NCBI RefSeq assembly: GCF_013266735.1
Contig: NZ_JABSNU010000003.1
Span: 124,001-188,000 of the forward strand
DNA from: Pedobacter foliorum
Lineage (GTDB): Bacteria; Bacteroidota; Bacteroidia; Sphingobacteriales; Sphingobacteriaceae
Direction of reading: 5' to 3'
Length of the DNA: 64,000 nt
In this document: in pieces, positions 10,239 through 19,805 of the stretch
How positions within the stretch are numbered: position 1 is the stretch's first letter
Layout of the letters: the number at the start of each line of letters is the position of its first letter
The notes under the pieces: model-generated
Seen by the model: only the letters and a program-made list of their open reading frames with translations
The model's database searches: none
What the model was told of the DNA's origin: nothing
Position numbers and translations under genes: made by a program

Positions 10239-12590
10239 ATGAAATATCTATTACTTTGCCTGGCTCTTCTAAGTGTAAACCTTTCTTATGGCCAGAAACT
10301 GAAGCTCAGAAAAGGTCAGAAGTTTACCTATGAATATCTTGATTTAAGCAGCTCTGTCCATTCGACGCAATATAAAAGCCTTAACTTTTCTGCATACAAG
10401 TTTGATGTAATTAACGTTAAAAACAACATCTACAATATGAAAATGCAGCTTATACGGCGCATCAAATATACCTCACATAATGGTAGGATTCTCGATTCTT
10501 ATGAGCGATCTACTTCTGATGATAATGATATTAGCAATTTGATCGATGCGGTGTTGATCAAATCACCTGTTACTTTTAGTATGGATTCAACTGGTAAAGT
10601 GATCCATATTAATGGATTGGATAGTCTTGCGGCCAGAATGACCCGTCAGGCGGCAATCGAAAAGATTCCCGAAAATAAATATGGCTCTCCAAATGCAGAT
10701 TTTATTAAGTACTCAACCCATCCGGCAGTTTTTATTAGACAGGCTCATCTCGCTTTTCACCGCAACGGCTTAGCCAAGTTAGACACTACGTTCCGCAGCT
10801 TTGAGGCTGGGAAGACAGATGATTCCATTACTGTAAAGAAGGAGATTCTTGTTGATGAAGGTTCTGGAGTAACAAAAATCGCTTATGTTGACTCTCTGTC
10901 GAAGGGTAGTATTCCTGGTAGAGCCTCCAGACACGAGGATCAGGACTCTTGGTGGTTTGCTGTAAAATCATCAAATATTGCAGGTTTGAAAGCTCCTATC
11001 GACTTGTTTGAAGAGTTTTCGCGTCAAACCGATTTCAAGAATTATAACACGCCAATTAAAAAAGCAACCAGAGCAGTGGAGGATCTGAGTACGTGGTATC
11101 GAGAAAGTAAAGGTAAAATAGGTATTGATGATATTGCGAGACATAAATTAGATTCTTTGTCCAAATTGGCCAAACCTGATGACTACGAATTTAATGCTGC
11201 CGCGGCTGAACTTCTTTCTTGGTTTGATTACGAGGGCAAAATGAAACTGATTGAAAAGATTCCGGTGGAATACCTGCGTAATGATGCTGCGGTGGCGGCT
11301 AAGGCAAAAATTGAATATCAGAATCGCAATACAGTAGGATTTGTAAACGCCCTCAAAGTTATGTTCACGAAGTTTTCACGTGACGGAAAGTATCCTTCAA
11401 ATACAGCTCATGTGGCTGATCTGATTCATTTTGATATCTGTAAAGAGGTGTATAATACCAATACTAGCAGAGCCGATTTACTTAAGATTCAGGAAATGGT
11501 TATGGCTGTTCAGAAGCTGAACATACCTAAGCTTTCTTCACTTTTTGATGGCATTGAGCCATATATTACAGCCACTCTTGCGAGCACGCCTAAAGAAATT
11601 GAAATTTTGGCCAATGATCGGTTTAATGGTGTGTTCGACAATTATGGTAGGTATCGTCTATTGATTTACGACCGCATGACGAGCTTAAAAGTGCCCGATT
11701 CTATACGAATTGCATACCTGGACTATAGTATTGAGATGTTCAGAAATGATATAACAAAGTTTAGTAAACCTTTTGAAGGAGATCCGCAAGACCAGTTTTT
11801 CCATCGGTTTCATGTTGCCCCTCAAAGACTTGTTTTGCGCAAACAACTTGCTGATGCGTATTACAGAAAAAGCATACTGGAGCCTAAAAATAGTGTGAAA
11901 TATTTACAGCTCGCCAGTGATTACCTACCAACACAAGAAGAGCAGATCGAGGACAAATATATCATCAGTCATGAATACCCATACTTGGCAGAGAGGAACT
12001 ACACTGAGCTATATCTTAACGCGGCCGGTGCAACGGGTATCTCGGCCGAGGAAATGCTCAAGAAATATGTTGATATGGTTATTGTGGAGCCTGATAGGTA
12101 TGCTATTCTCAAAGAGAAATACCTTAAAGCTTACCCGAATGGTGATTTTAAAAGTTTCTTTAGGCAAGCGCTTAAGGAAAAGCTTCCGGCCTCACCCAAG
12201 TTTAATCTGAAAGAGCGTAGCGGAACGGAGATTAGTAGCGCCAGCAATAAAGGGAAATTCCTGTTTATTGATTTTTGGGGCACGTGGTGTGGAGCCTGTG
12301 TGGCCGAGATTGACAAGATTGAAGACCTCCATGTAAACAATCCTGTGCCTGATAAACTCAATGTTACTACTATCGCTTGTTACGACAAAAAGAACCTCGT
12401 GGACGAGTTTATGGAGAAAAAGAAATTCTCTTATAAGGTGCTGATGTCGGACAATAAGGTAGAGAAAGACTTTAAGGTGCAATCTTATCCCACCAAATTA
12501 CTCCTGTTGCCAAATGATGTGTATCTACTCATTCCTTTTAGCGATGATTATAAAACAGTGGTGAAAAAATATACAAGTTGGGAATTATAA
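10239..12590 (+). CDS. Large exported protein with C-terminal TlpA-like thioredoxin domain
   Basis: 783 aa. Signal peptide (LLLCLALLSVNLSYGQ), a long N-terminal region of about 620 residues of unknown fold, partly helical, and a C-terminal thioredoxin-like domain with the active-site motif DFWGTWCGACVAEI (about residues 690-703) and the cis-Pro loop (VQSYPTKLLLLP). It is probably a periplasmic thiol-disulfide oxidoreductase; redox direction and partner are unknown. It shares architecture and length with the 766-aa protein at 55524-57824, so the two are paralogs now on either side of the genomic island. The first active-site Cys pair is intact (CGAC). Upstream sequence shows no clear promoter. 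Confidence 0.75.
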   Translation: MKYLLLCLALLSVNLSYGQKLKLRKGQKFTYEYLDLSSSVHSTQYKSLNFSAYKFDVINVKNNIYNMKMQLIRRIKYTSHNGRILDSYERSTSDDNDISNLIDAVLIKSPVTFSMDSTGKVIHINGLDSLAARMTRQAAIEKIPENKYGSPNADFIKYSTHPAVFIRQAHLAFHRNGLAKLDTTFRSFEAGKTDDSITVKKEILVDEGSGVTKIAYVDSLSKGSIPGRASRHEDQDSWWFAVKSSNIAGLKAPIDLFEEFSRQTDFKNYNTPIKKATRAVEDLSTWYRESKGKIGIDDIARHKLDSLSKLAKPDDYEFNAAAAELLSWFDYEGKMKLIEKIPVEYLRNDAAVAAKAKIEYQNRNTVGFVNALKVMFTKFSRDGKYPSNTAHVADLIHFDICKEVYNTNTSRADLLKIQEMVMAVQKLNIPKLSSLFDGIEPYITATLASTPKEIEILANDRFNGVFDNYGRYRLLIYDRMTSLKVPDSIRIAYLDYSIEMFRNDITKFSKPFEGDPQDQFFHRFHVAPQRLVLRKQLADAYYRKSILEPKNSVKYLQLASDYLPTQEEQIEDKYIISHEYPYLAERNYTELYLNAAGATGISAEEMLKKYVDMVIVEPDRYAILKEKYLKAYPNGDFKSFFRQALKEKLPASPKFNLKERSGTEISSASNKGKFLFIDFWGTWCGACVAEIDKIEDLHVNNPVPDKLNVTTIACYDKKNLVDEFMEKKKFSYKVLMSDNKVEKDFKVQSYPTKLLLLPNDVYLLIPFSDDYKTVVKKYTSWEL

Positions 12591-12697
12591 GAGTGATTAT
12601 AGTCCTTTTTTGTGACTTACAATGTTATTAAAATAATTTTAAAGCACAGGTGCAATATGTTGATTCATAGCGTGTCTAATTGTAAAAGCCAAATGGT

Positions 12698-13939
12698 ATG
12701 AAGAAAATTATACTAACAACTCTTAGTTGTTTTATCCTTGTGATTTGTTCGGTTGCTCAGCAAAAACTTTCTAAAGAAACCGAGGATTTTAAGTCCTATA
12801 CTAAAGTTCTAGAGAATCAACGGGGCACAGCTACCGATAAAAAGAATTATGTGGAAGCAATTAGGCTAGTTACGGAATGGTTAGATAAGTACGAACATGG
12901 GGCATCAGATATTAAGGCTTCCGGTAGAGCTTACTATTCTGATATGTATTATAATCTGGCTTGTTATCAGAACCTGGTGGGTAAAAAGCAGGCGGCACTG
13001 AGCACTCTTGAAAAGGCGATAGAACTTGGATACTCTAATTATTCGGGTACATTAAAGGATCCTGATTTTGCGAATCTTCATGAGGACAAACGTTTCAAGA
13101 GTGTGGTGCAATTGATGAGAGAAAAATGGGATATGAACTATATACTGAAAAAATCGAAACCTTATCGGAATGAAAAGGTGGTTGGGCTTGCTGTATTTAC
13201 TTATCAGTTGCCTGATGCGCCAGAACTGATTAAGTTAAAAGAAGAGTTTAATCTGGATTCGGTGGCTGGCAATGGGGATGAGACTAGCAGAATAAAGAAT
13301 CTATTGTTGTGGGCGCACAATTCTGTTCGCCATGATGGCGGCGCGTCTAACCCGCCTTCCAGAAATGCCAGTGATTTAATTGCTGTATGTCGGAAAGAGA
13401 ACAGAGGTGTAAACTGCCGAATGATGGCGACTATTTTGCGGGATGCTTATCAGGCCGAAGGGTTTAAGTCAAGAGTGGTTTCCTGCAATCCAAAAGATAC
13501 AACCGATAATGATAGTCATGCTATAACAGTTGTTTGGTCAAATACTTTTGATAAATGGTTATGGATGGATCCTACTTTTAATGCTTATGTAAGTGATAAA
13601 AAGGGGAATTTGCTTAGCGTTGAAGAGGTTAGAGAGAGGTTGATAAATGATTCGGATCTTGTTTTGAACGAGGATGCAAACTGGAACAACAGAAGTAAAC
13701 AGACTAAGGAGTATTATTTAGGTTATTATATGTCTAAGAATCTATACTGGATTCAGTGCTCCGTAAATAGTGCCTGGGGTGTAGAGACTTATGTGGAAAA
13801 TGCACCTCCCGTGGAATATCTAAATTTATTTCCGGGTAAGTTCGATACCATAAAGTCGTGGAAAAAGAATGGCGCTGAGCGCAAAAGTACTGGCGTTAGT
13901 AACCCAGCGTATTTTTGGCAGAAGCCTGTGGGGAAATAG
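12698..13939 (+). CDS. Exported transglutaminase-like protein with TPR-like N-terminus
   Basis: 413 aa with a signal peptide (TTLSCFILVICSVAQQ). Residues about 60-150 look like TPR repeats (YYSDMYYNLACYQNLVGKKQ). The C-terminal half carries a transglutaminase-like papain fold: Cys in RGVNCRMMATILRDAY, His in NDSHAITVVW and Asp in WLWMDPTFNAYV, so the catalytic triad is complete. Bacterial members are cysteine proteases, peptidases or amide-bond-forming enzymes; which applies here cannot be told. It follows the TlpA-like gene by 107 bp and may be transcribed with it. Confidence 0.75.
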   Translation: MKKIILTTLSCFILVICSVAQQKLSKETEDFKSYTKVLENQRGTATDKKNYVEAIRLVTEWLDKYEHGASDIKASGRAYYSDMYYNLACYQNLVGKKQAALSTLEKAIELGYSNYSGTLKDPDFANLHEDKRFKSVVQLMREKWDMNYILKKSKPYRNEKVVGLAVFTYQLPDAPELIKLKEEFNLDSVAGNGDETSRIKNLLLWAHNSVRHDGGASNPPSRNASDLIAVCRKENRGVNCRMMATILRDAYQAEGFKSRVVSCNPKDTTDNDSHAITVVWSNTFDKWLWMDPTFNAYVSDKKGNLLSVEEVRERLINDSDLVLNEDANWNNRSKQTKEYYLGYYMSKNLYWIQCSVNSAWGVETYVENAPPVEYLNLFPGKFDTIKSWKKNGAERKSTGVSNPAYFWQKPVGK

Positions 13940-13974
13940 ACTGATAAGGAGGTTTCTATTCTGCATAAGAATAT

Positions 13975-13982
13975 TAAATTTG
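13975..13982 (+). promoter_or_regulatory. Putative -7 box of the APH-fold kinase
   Basis: TAAATTTG matches TAnnTTTG and ends 4 nt before the ATG at 13987, implying a leaderless or nearly leaderless transcript, or a start slightly downstream. No strong -33 box is seen. Confidence 0.35.
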
Positions 13983-13986
13983 AAGT

Positions 13987-14985
13987 ATGCAAATCTTCCC
14001 AACGCAATATTCTGTACTCTGTGCTTCGGCAGTAGGAGACCTTATTAATCAACAGTACGGATTTGCTAAAACAAGTTGTCGTATTCTGATACGCAATGTT
14101 GGCGATACTTATGTTCTTAGTAATGAAAATGATAAATATATTTTTAAAATTTATCGGGACGCTCACCGTAATCTAAATGAAATTAAGGCGGAGCTAGAGC
14201 TGCTAAATGCTTTATACAAAGGCGGGGCTAAGGTAGCGCGACCACTTGCTGATTTATCAGGCTCATTTATACAGTCTTTTAATGCCGCTGAGGGAATAAG
14301 GTATGGGGTTTTATTCGCCTATGCTCACGGAAGTGTACATCAGGATTTGAGCGCTCAAGATCTTGAAACTGTTGGTAAGGAAATGGCGCTGATTCATAGT
14401 ATCAGCTCTTCGGTGGAACTTTCCTGGCCGAGAAAATCCTACGGCTTAGATACGATGATCCTTGATCCGATAAAGCGAATTAAGCCTGATTTTAAAGATA
14501 TGGATGAGGAGTATCGTTATTTGGTACAGACTTGTGCTCGGGTTATGAAGAAAATTGAAGCTTTAGACCTGAGTAAATTTAATTACGGGTATTGTCATTA
14601 TGATTTCTTACCTAAAAACTTTCATTTTAAAGATGATGGCTCGATAACTTTCTTTGATTTTGACTTTGCTGGAAAAGGACATTTAGTTAATGATCTGGCA
14701 TCATTTTATGCGCATTTCTTTTTACAGGTTCTATCTAATAAAATGACTCAGAAGGAAGCAGATGAGGATTTTGGTGTTTTCATTGCAGCATATAGGAGTG
14801 TTAGGCCTCTTTCTGACGAGGAGCTAAGTGCGATACCTTATTTTGGTTTTGCATGGTGGATTTTCTATTTTGGTTTTCATCATGATAACTTTGAAGATTG
14901 GTCTAATTTCTTTTACCACCCGCGTTTCATAAAGGAACGGGTAAGCTGGATAAAGAAATGGGCAGATTGGTATATTTTTAAGTAA
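13987..14985 (+). CDS. APH-fold phosphotransferase (small-molecule or protein kinase)
   Basis: 332 aa, cytoplasmic. It has the aminoglycoside-phosphotransferase/choline-kinase fold: an N-lobe with VGDTYVLSNENDKYIFKIYR (nucleotide-binding Lys), the Brenner-type catalytic motif CHYDFLPKNFHF (H-x-D-x4-N) and the metal-binding FFDFDFAGKG. Relatives include homoserine kinase type II, stress-response kinase SrkA and antibiotic kinases; substrate cannot be assigned. The N-lobe resembles SrkA/homoserine kinase more than true resistance enzymes. It is the last backbone gene before tRNA-Arg and the island. Confidence 0.75.
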   Translation: MQIFPTQYSVLCASAVGDLINQQYGFAKTSCRILIRNVGDTYVLSNENDKYIFKIYRDAHRNLNEIKAELELLNALYKGGAKVARPLADLSGSFIQSFNAAEGIRYGVLFAYAHGSVHQDLSAQDLETVGKEMALIHSISSSVELSWPRKSYGLDTMILDPIKRIKPDFKDMDEEYRYLVQTCARVMKKIEALDLSKFNYGYCHYDFLPKNFHFKDDGSITFFDFDFAGKGHLVNDLASFYAHFFLQVLSNKMTQKEADEDFGVFIAAYRSVRPLSDEELSAIPYFGFAWWIFYFGFHHDNFEDWSNFFYHPRFIKERVSWIKKWADWYIFK

Positions 14986-15072
14986 ATCTTTTTATTGCGT
15001 AGGGCTATAAGATTGGCTAATAAATGAGTCAAATTTGTTTTAAAAAGCATTATAGTGCAATTATTTTATTCC

Positions 15073-15080
15073 TATATTTG
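15073..15080 (+). promoter_or_regulatory. Putative -7 box of tRNA-Arg
   Basis: TATATTTG matches TAnnTTTG and sits 24 nt upstream of the mature tRNA 5' end, a reasonable distance for a short processed leader. Confidence 0.5.
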
Positions 15081-15103
15081 CCCGAATTAAAATCATAATT
15101 ATT

Positions 15104-15175
15104 GGTCCCGTAGTTCAACGGATAGAATAGAAGTTTCCTAAACTTTAGATATGAGTTCGATTCTCGTCGGGACCA
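15104..15175 (+). tRNA. tRNA-Arg(CCT)
   Basis: The cloverleaf reads acceptor GGTCCCG/CGGGACC (7 bp), TA, D-arm GTTC-loop-GAAT with GG in the loop, anticodon arm GAAGT-TTCCTAA-ACTTT (anticodon CCT), 4-nt variable loop, T-arm ATGAG-TTCGATT-CTCGT and discriminator A. CCA is not encoded. Total 72 nt. The T-loop to 3' end is the attachment site of the integrated island that follows, and a copy of that segment marks the right ends. Confidence 0.95.
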
Positions 15176-15177
15176 CT
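15154..15177 (+). repeat. attL core: 3' end of tRNA-Arg
   Basis: These 24 nt (T-loop, T-stem, acceptor strand and two flanking bases) recur exactly at 53837-53860 and with one G-to-A change at 55305-55328. Target duplication in a tRNA 3' end next to a tyrosine recombinase gene is the classic signature of site-specific integration. The tRNA stays intact on the left side. Confidence 0.85.
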
Positions 15178-15198
15178 GAAAAGAGTAACAAAACGTAC

Positions 15199-15234
15199 AA
15201 AAGCCTGCAAATCGATGATTTGGAGGCTTTTTTG
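15199..15234 (+). terminator. Rho-independent terminator after tRNA-Arg
   Basis: The stem AAAAGCCT(GC)AAATC pairs with GATTT(GG)AGGCTTTT around a short GAT region and is followed by a T-run. It lies just inside attL, so it is probably supplied by the element, replacing the native terminator now displaced to 55335-55366. Confidence 0.8.
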
Positions 15235-15277
15235 TTTTAGTGAGGTGCCAAATTATTCAACTTTTACCGTTTTTAAA

Positions 15278-15320
15278 GTGAGTAATTCGGTGAGTCACCA
15301 CTTTGAAAATGCTGACTCAC
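15278..15320 (+). repeat. Left-end recombinase arm-type repeats
   Basis: GTGAGTAATTCGGTGAGT at 15278-15295 nearly matches GTGAGTTATTCGGTGAGT at 32600-32617 and GTGAGTTATTCGATGAGT at 53769-53786, both next to right-end att copies. An 8-bp inverted repeat, GTGAGTCA (15290-15297) / TGACTCAC (15313-15320), overlaps it. Shared sequence at both ends next to the cores suggests integrase or excisionase binding sites; binding is inferred. Confidence 0.6.
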
Positions 15321-15423
15321 TGGGTGTGGGGTAAATCTCTGATAAAGAGCATGTTCGTTAAATGTACATCTTGTTTATAGGTGGCTGCAATTCTAATTTT
15401 GTTCACATTAAAATGAGTAAATT

Positions 15424-16647
15424 ATGAATGCAAATTATTCTTTGCTTTTTTATCTCAAAAAGCCGAAAAATTATGTACAGGGGAAGCCTAAGCCTATTTA
15501 CATGCGAATTACTGTAGAAGGGATTCCTAAAGAGCTGTCTACTGGTCGTGATTGTGATCCTAAGAAGTGGTCCTCTAGAGTCAATAGAGGTAAAGGTGAT
15601 AGAGAAGATACGAGGCTGCTTAATCGTCACCTGGAGAGCCTAGAAACGCGGATCGAAGAAATTCACACACGGTTGATAAGAGAGGGTGTCAAAATAACTG
15701 CCCAGGTGATTAAGAATAGGTATTTGGGAGTTGCCGATAAACCGCATTATTTGATGGAAGTTTTTGCTGATCACAATGCAAAAATTGAAGCGTTAATAGG
15801 TAAGGGTTTTAAGCAGAATACACTTAAAGGATATAAAACTTCTTTTTCCCATATGAGTTCTTATCTGCTGAAATGCTATAAGAAGCCTGATGTTGAAGTA
15901 TGTGTTGTCGATTATGCTTTTGTGAATGGATATGAGTTTTATCTCCGCTCAGATAAGGGTTGTTGTCCAACAACTGCTGCTAAGTATATGGTGCATTTTC
16001 AAAAAATTACAAACCTGTGCTTGGCCTTCCGTTGGATTAGAGAAGACCCTTTTGTTTTCTACAAGAATACAGCTCAGGCTAAAGAGAGAGAATATCTGAC
16101 CCAGGAGGAGTTAGATATGGTTGCCCAAAAACATTTTGGTATTCAAAGACTTGCCCAGGTACGTGATATATTTGTTTTCAGCTGCTATACTGGACTTGCT
16201 TACATAGATGTGAAAAAGCTTCGCCATACAGATCTTAAGACAGGTTTAGATGGTAATCTGTGGATTTTTACTGATCGGGAGAAAACGGGATCGATAACTC
16301 ATATTCCACTTATGAGTAGGGCCATTGATCTGGTCGATTGTTACAGTGTTCACCCGGAATGTGTCAATAAAGGGCTTATGTTTCCTGTGTTAAGCAATCA
16401 AAGAATGAACAGCTACCTGAAAGAAATAGCCGATGTGTGCGGGATCACCAAATCTTTAACTTTTCATATGGCGCGCCATACTTTCGCTACGACCGTAACC
16501 TTGAACAATAATGTACCAATTGAAACAGTATCTAAAATGCTTGGTCATAAGAGTATTAAAACGACACAACATTATGCGAAAGTTCTTGATTTAAAAGTCG
16601 GGAAAGACATGGCTTTGCTAAACCAGAAATATGGAAGAGGGAAATAG
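15424..16647 (+). CDS. Tyrosine recombinase, Bacteroidota element integrase
   Basis: 407 aa. Domains: N-terminal arm DNA-binding domain (about 1-95, YMRITVEGIPKELSTGRDCD), SAM-like core-binding domain (about 105-215) and C-terminal catalytic domain (about 225-400). Catalytic residues visible are HMARHTFATT (H-x-x-R), LGHKSIKTTQHYAKV (His and the Tyr nucleophile). The first catalytic Arg region reads SCYTGLAYIDVKKL, with Ala where many families have Arg, as in many Bacteroidota element integrases. It lies 247 bp from the tRNA, reading away from it, and presumably integrates and excises segment A at tRNA-Arg(CCT). It may also move the other segments in cis. Confidence 0.9.
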   Translation: MNANYSLLFYLKKPKNYVQGKPKPIYMRITVEGIPKELSTGRDCDPKKWSSRVNRGKGDREDTRLLNRHLESLETRIEEIHTRLIREGVKITAQVIKNRYLGVADKPHYLMEVFADHNAKIEALIGKGFKQNTLKGYKTSFSHMSSYLLKCYKKPDVEVCVVDYAFVNGYEFYLRSDKGCCPTTAAKYMVHFQKITNLCLAFRWIREDPFVFYKNTAQAKEREYLTQEELDMVAQKHFGIQRLAQVRDIFVFSCYTGLAYIDVKKLRHTDLKTGLDGNLWIFTDREKTGSITHIPLMSRAIDLVDCYSVHPECVNKGLMFPVLSNQRMNSYLKEIADVCGITKSLTFHMARHTFATTVTLNNNVPIETVSKMLGHKSIKTTQHYAKVLDLKVGKDMALLNQKYGRGK

Positions 16648-16838
16648 GAATTTGTTGTCTAATACCTGCGTTTAGTATTCAACTTGATGGAGAAAGGAGT
16701 TGATCTTTTGCATTTCTTAGCGTTTAATGTCTATTTGGGAAGATTTTAAAAAAGTAACTCCCCGACGCAACCTTTTTGTTTGCATTTTTTTGTTGCAATT
16801 GCTACCATAACAGTTTTTAATGAATAACTATTTTTCCT

Positions 16839-19637
16839 TTAGTTATACTTATCTGAAATTGCGTTTTCAAATTTATCTATTATTCTAATATCACTCGCAG
16901 GAGTAGTTGCGCCTCTTTTTAGTGTTTCATATTTGACAGCTAATTTATCCCCAACTTTGATGTATCCCCATTTACTCCATCCAAGATCAAATTTGTGTAC
17001 ATTAAGATAGAACTGGTTGTTAAGATTGTCGTTTGCAAACATATAAGAGGACATACCAAAATTTCCTTCTGGCAAATTATATACTTTAACTATTGTGTAC
17101 CCATCGGCTTTGAGCTCTCGCATGTGCTCATCATCATAAACTTCTTCTCTTTCTGGAGAATACCAGCGGGATAATGTTAGAGGATTTAGATTTGCCTTGA
17201 AGCTAAATAAATACAATTTTTCTAAAAATAATTTATTTTCGGTAGAATCGATTGATTGATCTTTCAAGTTTAAAATGATATTAAAAAAATGATCAGCAAT
17301 GAAACTTACATATTTGTAGAGGAAATCTTCTGAATATGGTAAGCGGTCGCTACCGATATGGATTAAATCTTTCAACATTTTATTTACTTCGATACATGCA
17401 ATCAGTGGGTAATCTTCATTTTTAAAAATTTCGTTAAAAATATTTAGAACTTCCGTGAATGCTTTTTCTATATCCTCAGTATTTCTATTTAATTCTACAC
17501 TTCTTTTGAAAGCAGAAGCTCTGTATGTTCCCATCATAACTGACCAGTCAGGATCAGATCCCCAAGTTTTTGTCTCTTCGATTATTTTGGTGTATTCACC
17601 TTGAAACAATAGACAAAGGAAGTGGAGTTTTGTCAAGGATGCAGCGTATTTTTTTGAAGATTTTTCAGGTCGATTGAACTCGGCTTCGAGAAGGCTGTCG
17701 AAAATAGGCTGGGCAATAGGGTAATCTTTTTTATGAAAATAATTTAACGCCTTTGCCATAAGATATCTTGGATTATTTTCATCCAAGCTTATGGCTTTTT
17801 CTAATATCTTTTGAGTATTTCCCTCATCTTGAAGAGCTTGTAGAATCCTCGAGAAATGAAATAAAAGCTCGTGATTATTAGAATTATATGCGATTAATTC
17901 ACTAAACCTGTTCTTCAACCGCACAAGTTCTGTATGGCTACGCTTGTTGTGTGGTCTCCCAAGAACTCTATTTAAATCAATAATAAGAGATCGTATAGAC
18001 TCGGCGATATCTGACGAAATAAAATCAAAATCGAATTCATTGATGCCTAAAAGATGATTTCGGTTAAGTTGCTCTTGAATTTTGACTTTTCGATCTTTTA
18101 TATTTTGCGATATTTCATTGCGGATGGAAATGTTCCTGGGGTTTATTAATAATAAGTCTCGAATAGAATCACTTAAGTTGAATAAGTCATTACCTGTATC
18201 GCTTGTTGATCTTACGATTAAACTTGTCTTCGATAATTCATTTAAAGATTCTGATATTTCCTCATTTGATAGTTCTAATAAATCAATAAGCTCAGATTTG
18301 CTAGATTCTCCAGTTACATAGATTGATTCTAAAATTGCAATCGAATTTTCAGTCAATGACTCAATTAGATTAGTGTATGAGAAGGATGCAATATCTTTTT
18401 GTGATTTATTTATTGATCCAGAAATATCCACACCTTTTAGGTATAAATCAATAGTTAGTCTGATCGCTAAAGGATTATTATTTGCTTTAGTCGCAATCAA
18501 CTCAAGGTCTTCTTGACGGAAGTCACTAATGCCTCGCCTCTTAAAATAGCTTCTGCTTAAATTTACTGCATGTCTTTTAACCAGTGTTGACAGAGGAACT
18601 GTTGTGGCAGAATCTATCGAAATACGGCTGGTAACAATGACCCTCCAAAGAAGCGGAAGCGATTGATTGAATTCAATGAACTCATGTTGAGAATGTACTA
18701 GAAGGGTTTCAAGATTATCAATGCATATTAATATTTTTTCATTATCTAATACTATGCAAGCTTCTTCAAAATTGCCAAACTGCTTATCACTGTACAAAGT
18801 CGCCAAATCTTCATAAATAGAATCCTTTATTTGATTTATACCATTTATTGCCTCAATAACTTCAATGCCGTCCGCAGTTAATCTTTCGTTTTTTAAAGTA
18901 CAAAATACAATTGCATCAATTTTATTATTCCATTCTAGACTTAAGCTTATATCTTTCAAGAATTGGAGGATTAAGGCTGTTTTTCCTACTCCTCCAGGTG
19001 CGACTAAGGCGATTAGATTATTCCTGACTTTTGATAAGGTTGCTTCCAAATCTTTTGTTTCTTTATCTCTTCCAAATAAACCTGTGATTTCGTGATCAAA
19101 TGAAGAAGGTAGAGTATTTGGGATAGCCCAATTAACATTATTAAGCCATTCATCTGGTGGCGATGTTAAATTTCCTGAAATAGCAGCATTTAAAGCCTGT
19201 CTAATATCACCAAGTCCTAGTTGCAATACTAGTGGATCACTCGCAATGGCCGCTGCTCGAAACCAATAAGCATCAGGAAATGGTCTATTTGGGTGACTAA
19301 TTGCATTCCTAATGTCAAATATATTCATGAACATACAGAAGTTTTTCAAGTCAAGCATTTTTGACTCAAAAGAAGTACCCCTAGTCGAATCGATTGCCAT
19401 ATTGAAGATTTCATCAAGGTAGCTCGATTCTACAAGCAACTGGATGTTATTTCGATCTATGCTTTGACCTTTTGACAGTTCTCTGTCTGCAATTGAATCA
19501 ACGTTTTTTTCAGTTATAACATTAATGTCATCTGCATTTAATACATAATCTCCCAATGCGGTTTCGAGCGAATAGATTATCATTGCACTCTTAATACGAA
19601 GTAATTGTTCTGAATCCATATTTATTAGGTTCAGCAA
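16839..19637 (-). CDS. HEPN-STAND NTPase-TPR protein, NLR-like defence candidate
   Basis: 932 aa (a second possible start is Met7 at 19619). N-terminal about 1-160 looks like a Swt1-like HEPN domain with FDIRNAISHPNRPF, the R-x4-H signature of HEPN RNases (R110, H115). A STAND/NB-ARC ATPase follows: ITGLFGRDKE box, Walker A APGGVGKT (213-220), Walker B ILICIDNLE (302-310), sensor WRVIVTSR (331-338), winged-helix region to about 480. Residues about 560-840 are helical TPR-like repeats. The last 80 residues resemble a cold-shock/OB fold (DGYTIVKVYNLPEGNFGMSS). Proteins with this layout act in prokaryotic immunity as ligand-sensing toxins; that role is inferred. It is transcribed opposite to integrase and mobilisation genes, a typical cargo position. 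Confidence 0.7.
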   Translation of the reverse strand: MLNLINMDSEQLLRIKSAMIIYSLETALGDYVLNADDINVITEKNVDSIADRELSKGQSIDRNNIQLLVESSYLDEIFNMAIDSTRGTSFESKMLDLKNFCMFMNIFDIRNAISHPNRPFPDAYWFRAAAIASDPLVLQLGLGDIRQALNAAISGNLTSPPDEWLNNVNWAIPNTLPSSFDHEITGLFGRDKETKDLEATLSKVRNNLIALVAPGGVGKTALILQFLKDISLSLEWNNKIDAIVFCTLKNERLTADGIEVIEAINGINQIKDSIYEDLATLYSDKQFGNFEEACIVLDNEKILICIDNLETLLVHSQHEFIEFNQSLPLLWRVIVTSRISIDSATTVPLSTLVKRHAVNLSRSYFKRRGISDFRQEDLELIATKANNNPLAIRLTIDLYLKGVDISGSINKSQKDIASFSYTNLIESLTENSIAILESIYVTGESSKSELIDLLELSNEEISESLNELSKTSLIVRSTSDTGNDLFNLSDSIRDLLLINPRNISIRNEISQNIKDRKVKIQEQLNRNHLLGINEFDFDFISSDIAESIRSLIIDLNRVLGRPHNKRSHTELVRLKNRFSELIAYNSNNHELLFHFSRILQALQDEGNTQKILEKAISLDENNPRYLMAKALNYFHKKDYPIAQPIFDSLLEAEFNRPEKSSKKYAASLTKLHFLCLLFQGEYTKIIEETKTWGSDPDWSVMMGTYRASAFKRSVELNRNTEDIEKAFTEVLNIFNEIFKNEDYPLIACIEVNKMLKDLIHIGSDRLPYSEDFLYKYVSFIADHFFNIILNLKDQSIDSTENKLFLEKLYLFSFKANLNPLTLSRWYSPEREEVYDDEHMRELKADGYTIVKVYNLPEGNFGMSSYMFANDNLNNQFYLNVHKFDLGWSKWGYIKVGDKLAVKYETLKRGATTPASDIRIIDKFENAISDKYN

Positions 19638-19805
19638 ATAAGGAGAGTTTTAGAGTAAAAAAAGTAATATTTATAATTTTTATTTACTACTGTATATGCT
19701 CTTTTTAAGCTGAGAACGTTAAAGTTTATTTGTACCAATATATGTATATGATCCACAAAATCAAAGCAAATTTTAATAAATTGTGATAATTGAAGTTACT
19801 TTAAT

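Noticed and set aside
12131..12482. Antisense frames over the TlpA-like gene and similar long antisense frames elsewhere (for example 40333-40665, 47671-48042)
   Set aside because: They mirror real coding sequence on the other strand and carry no signals, motifs or starts of their own.
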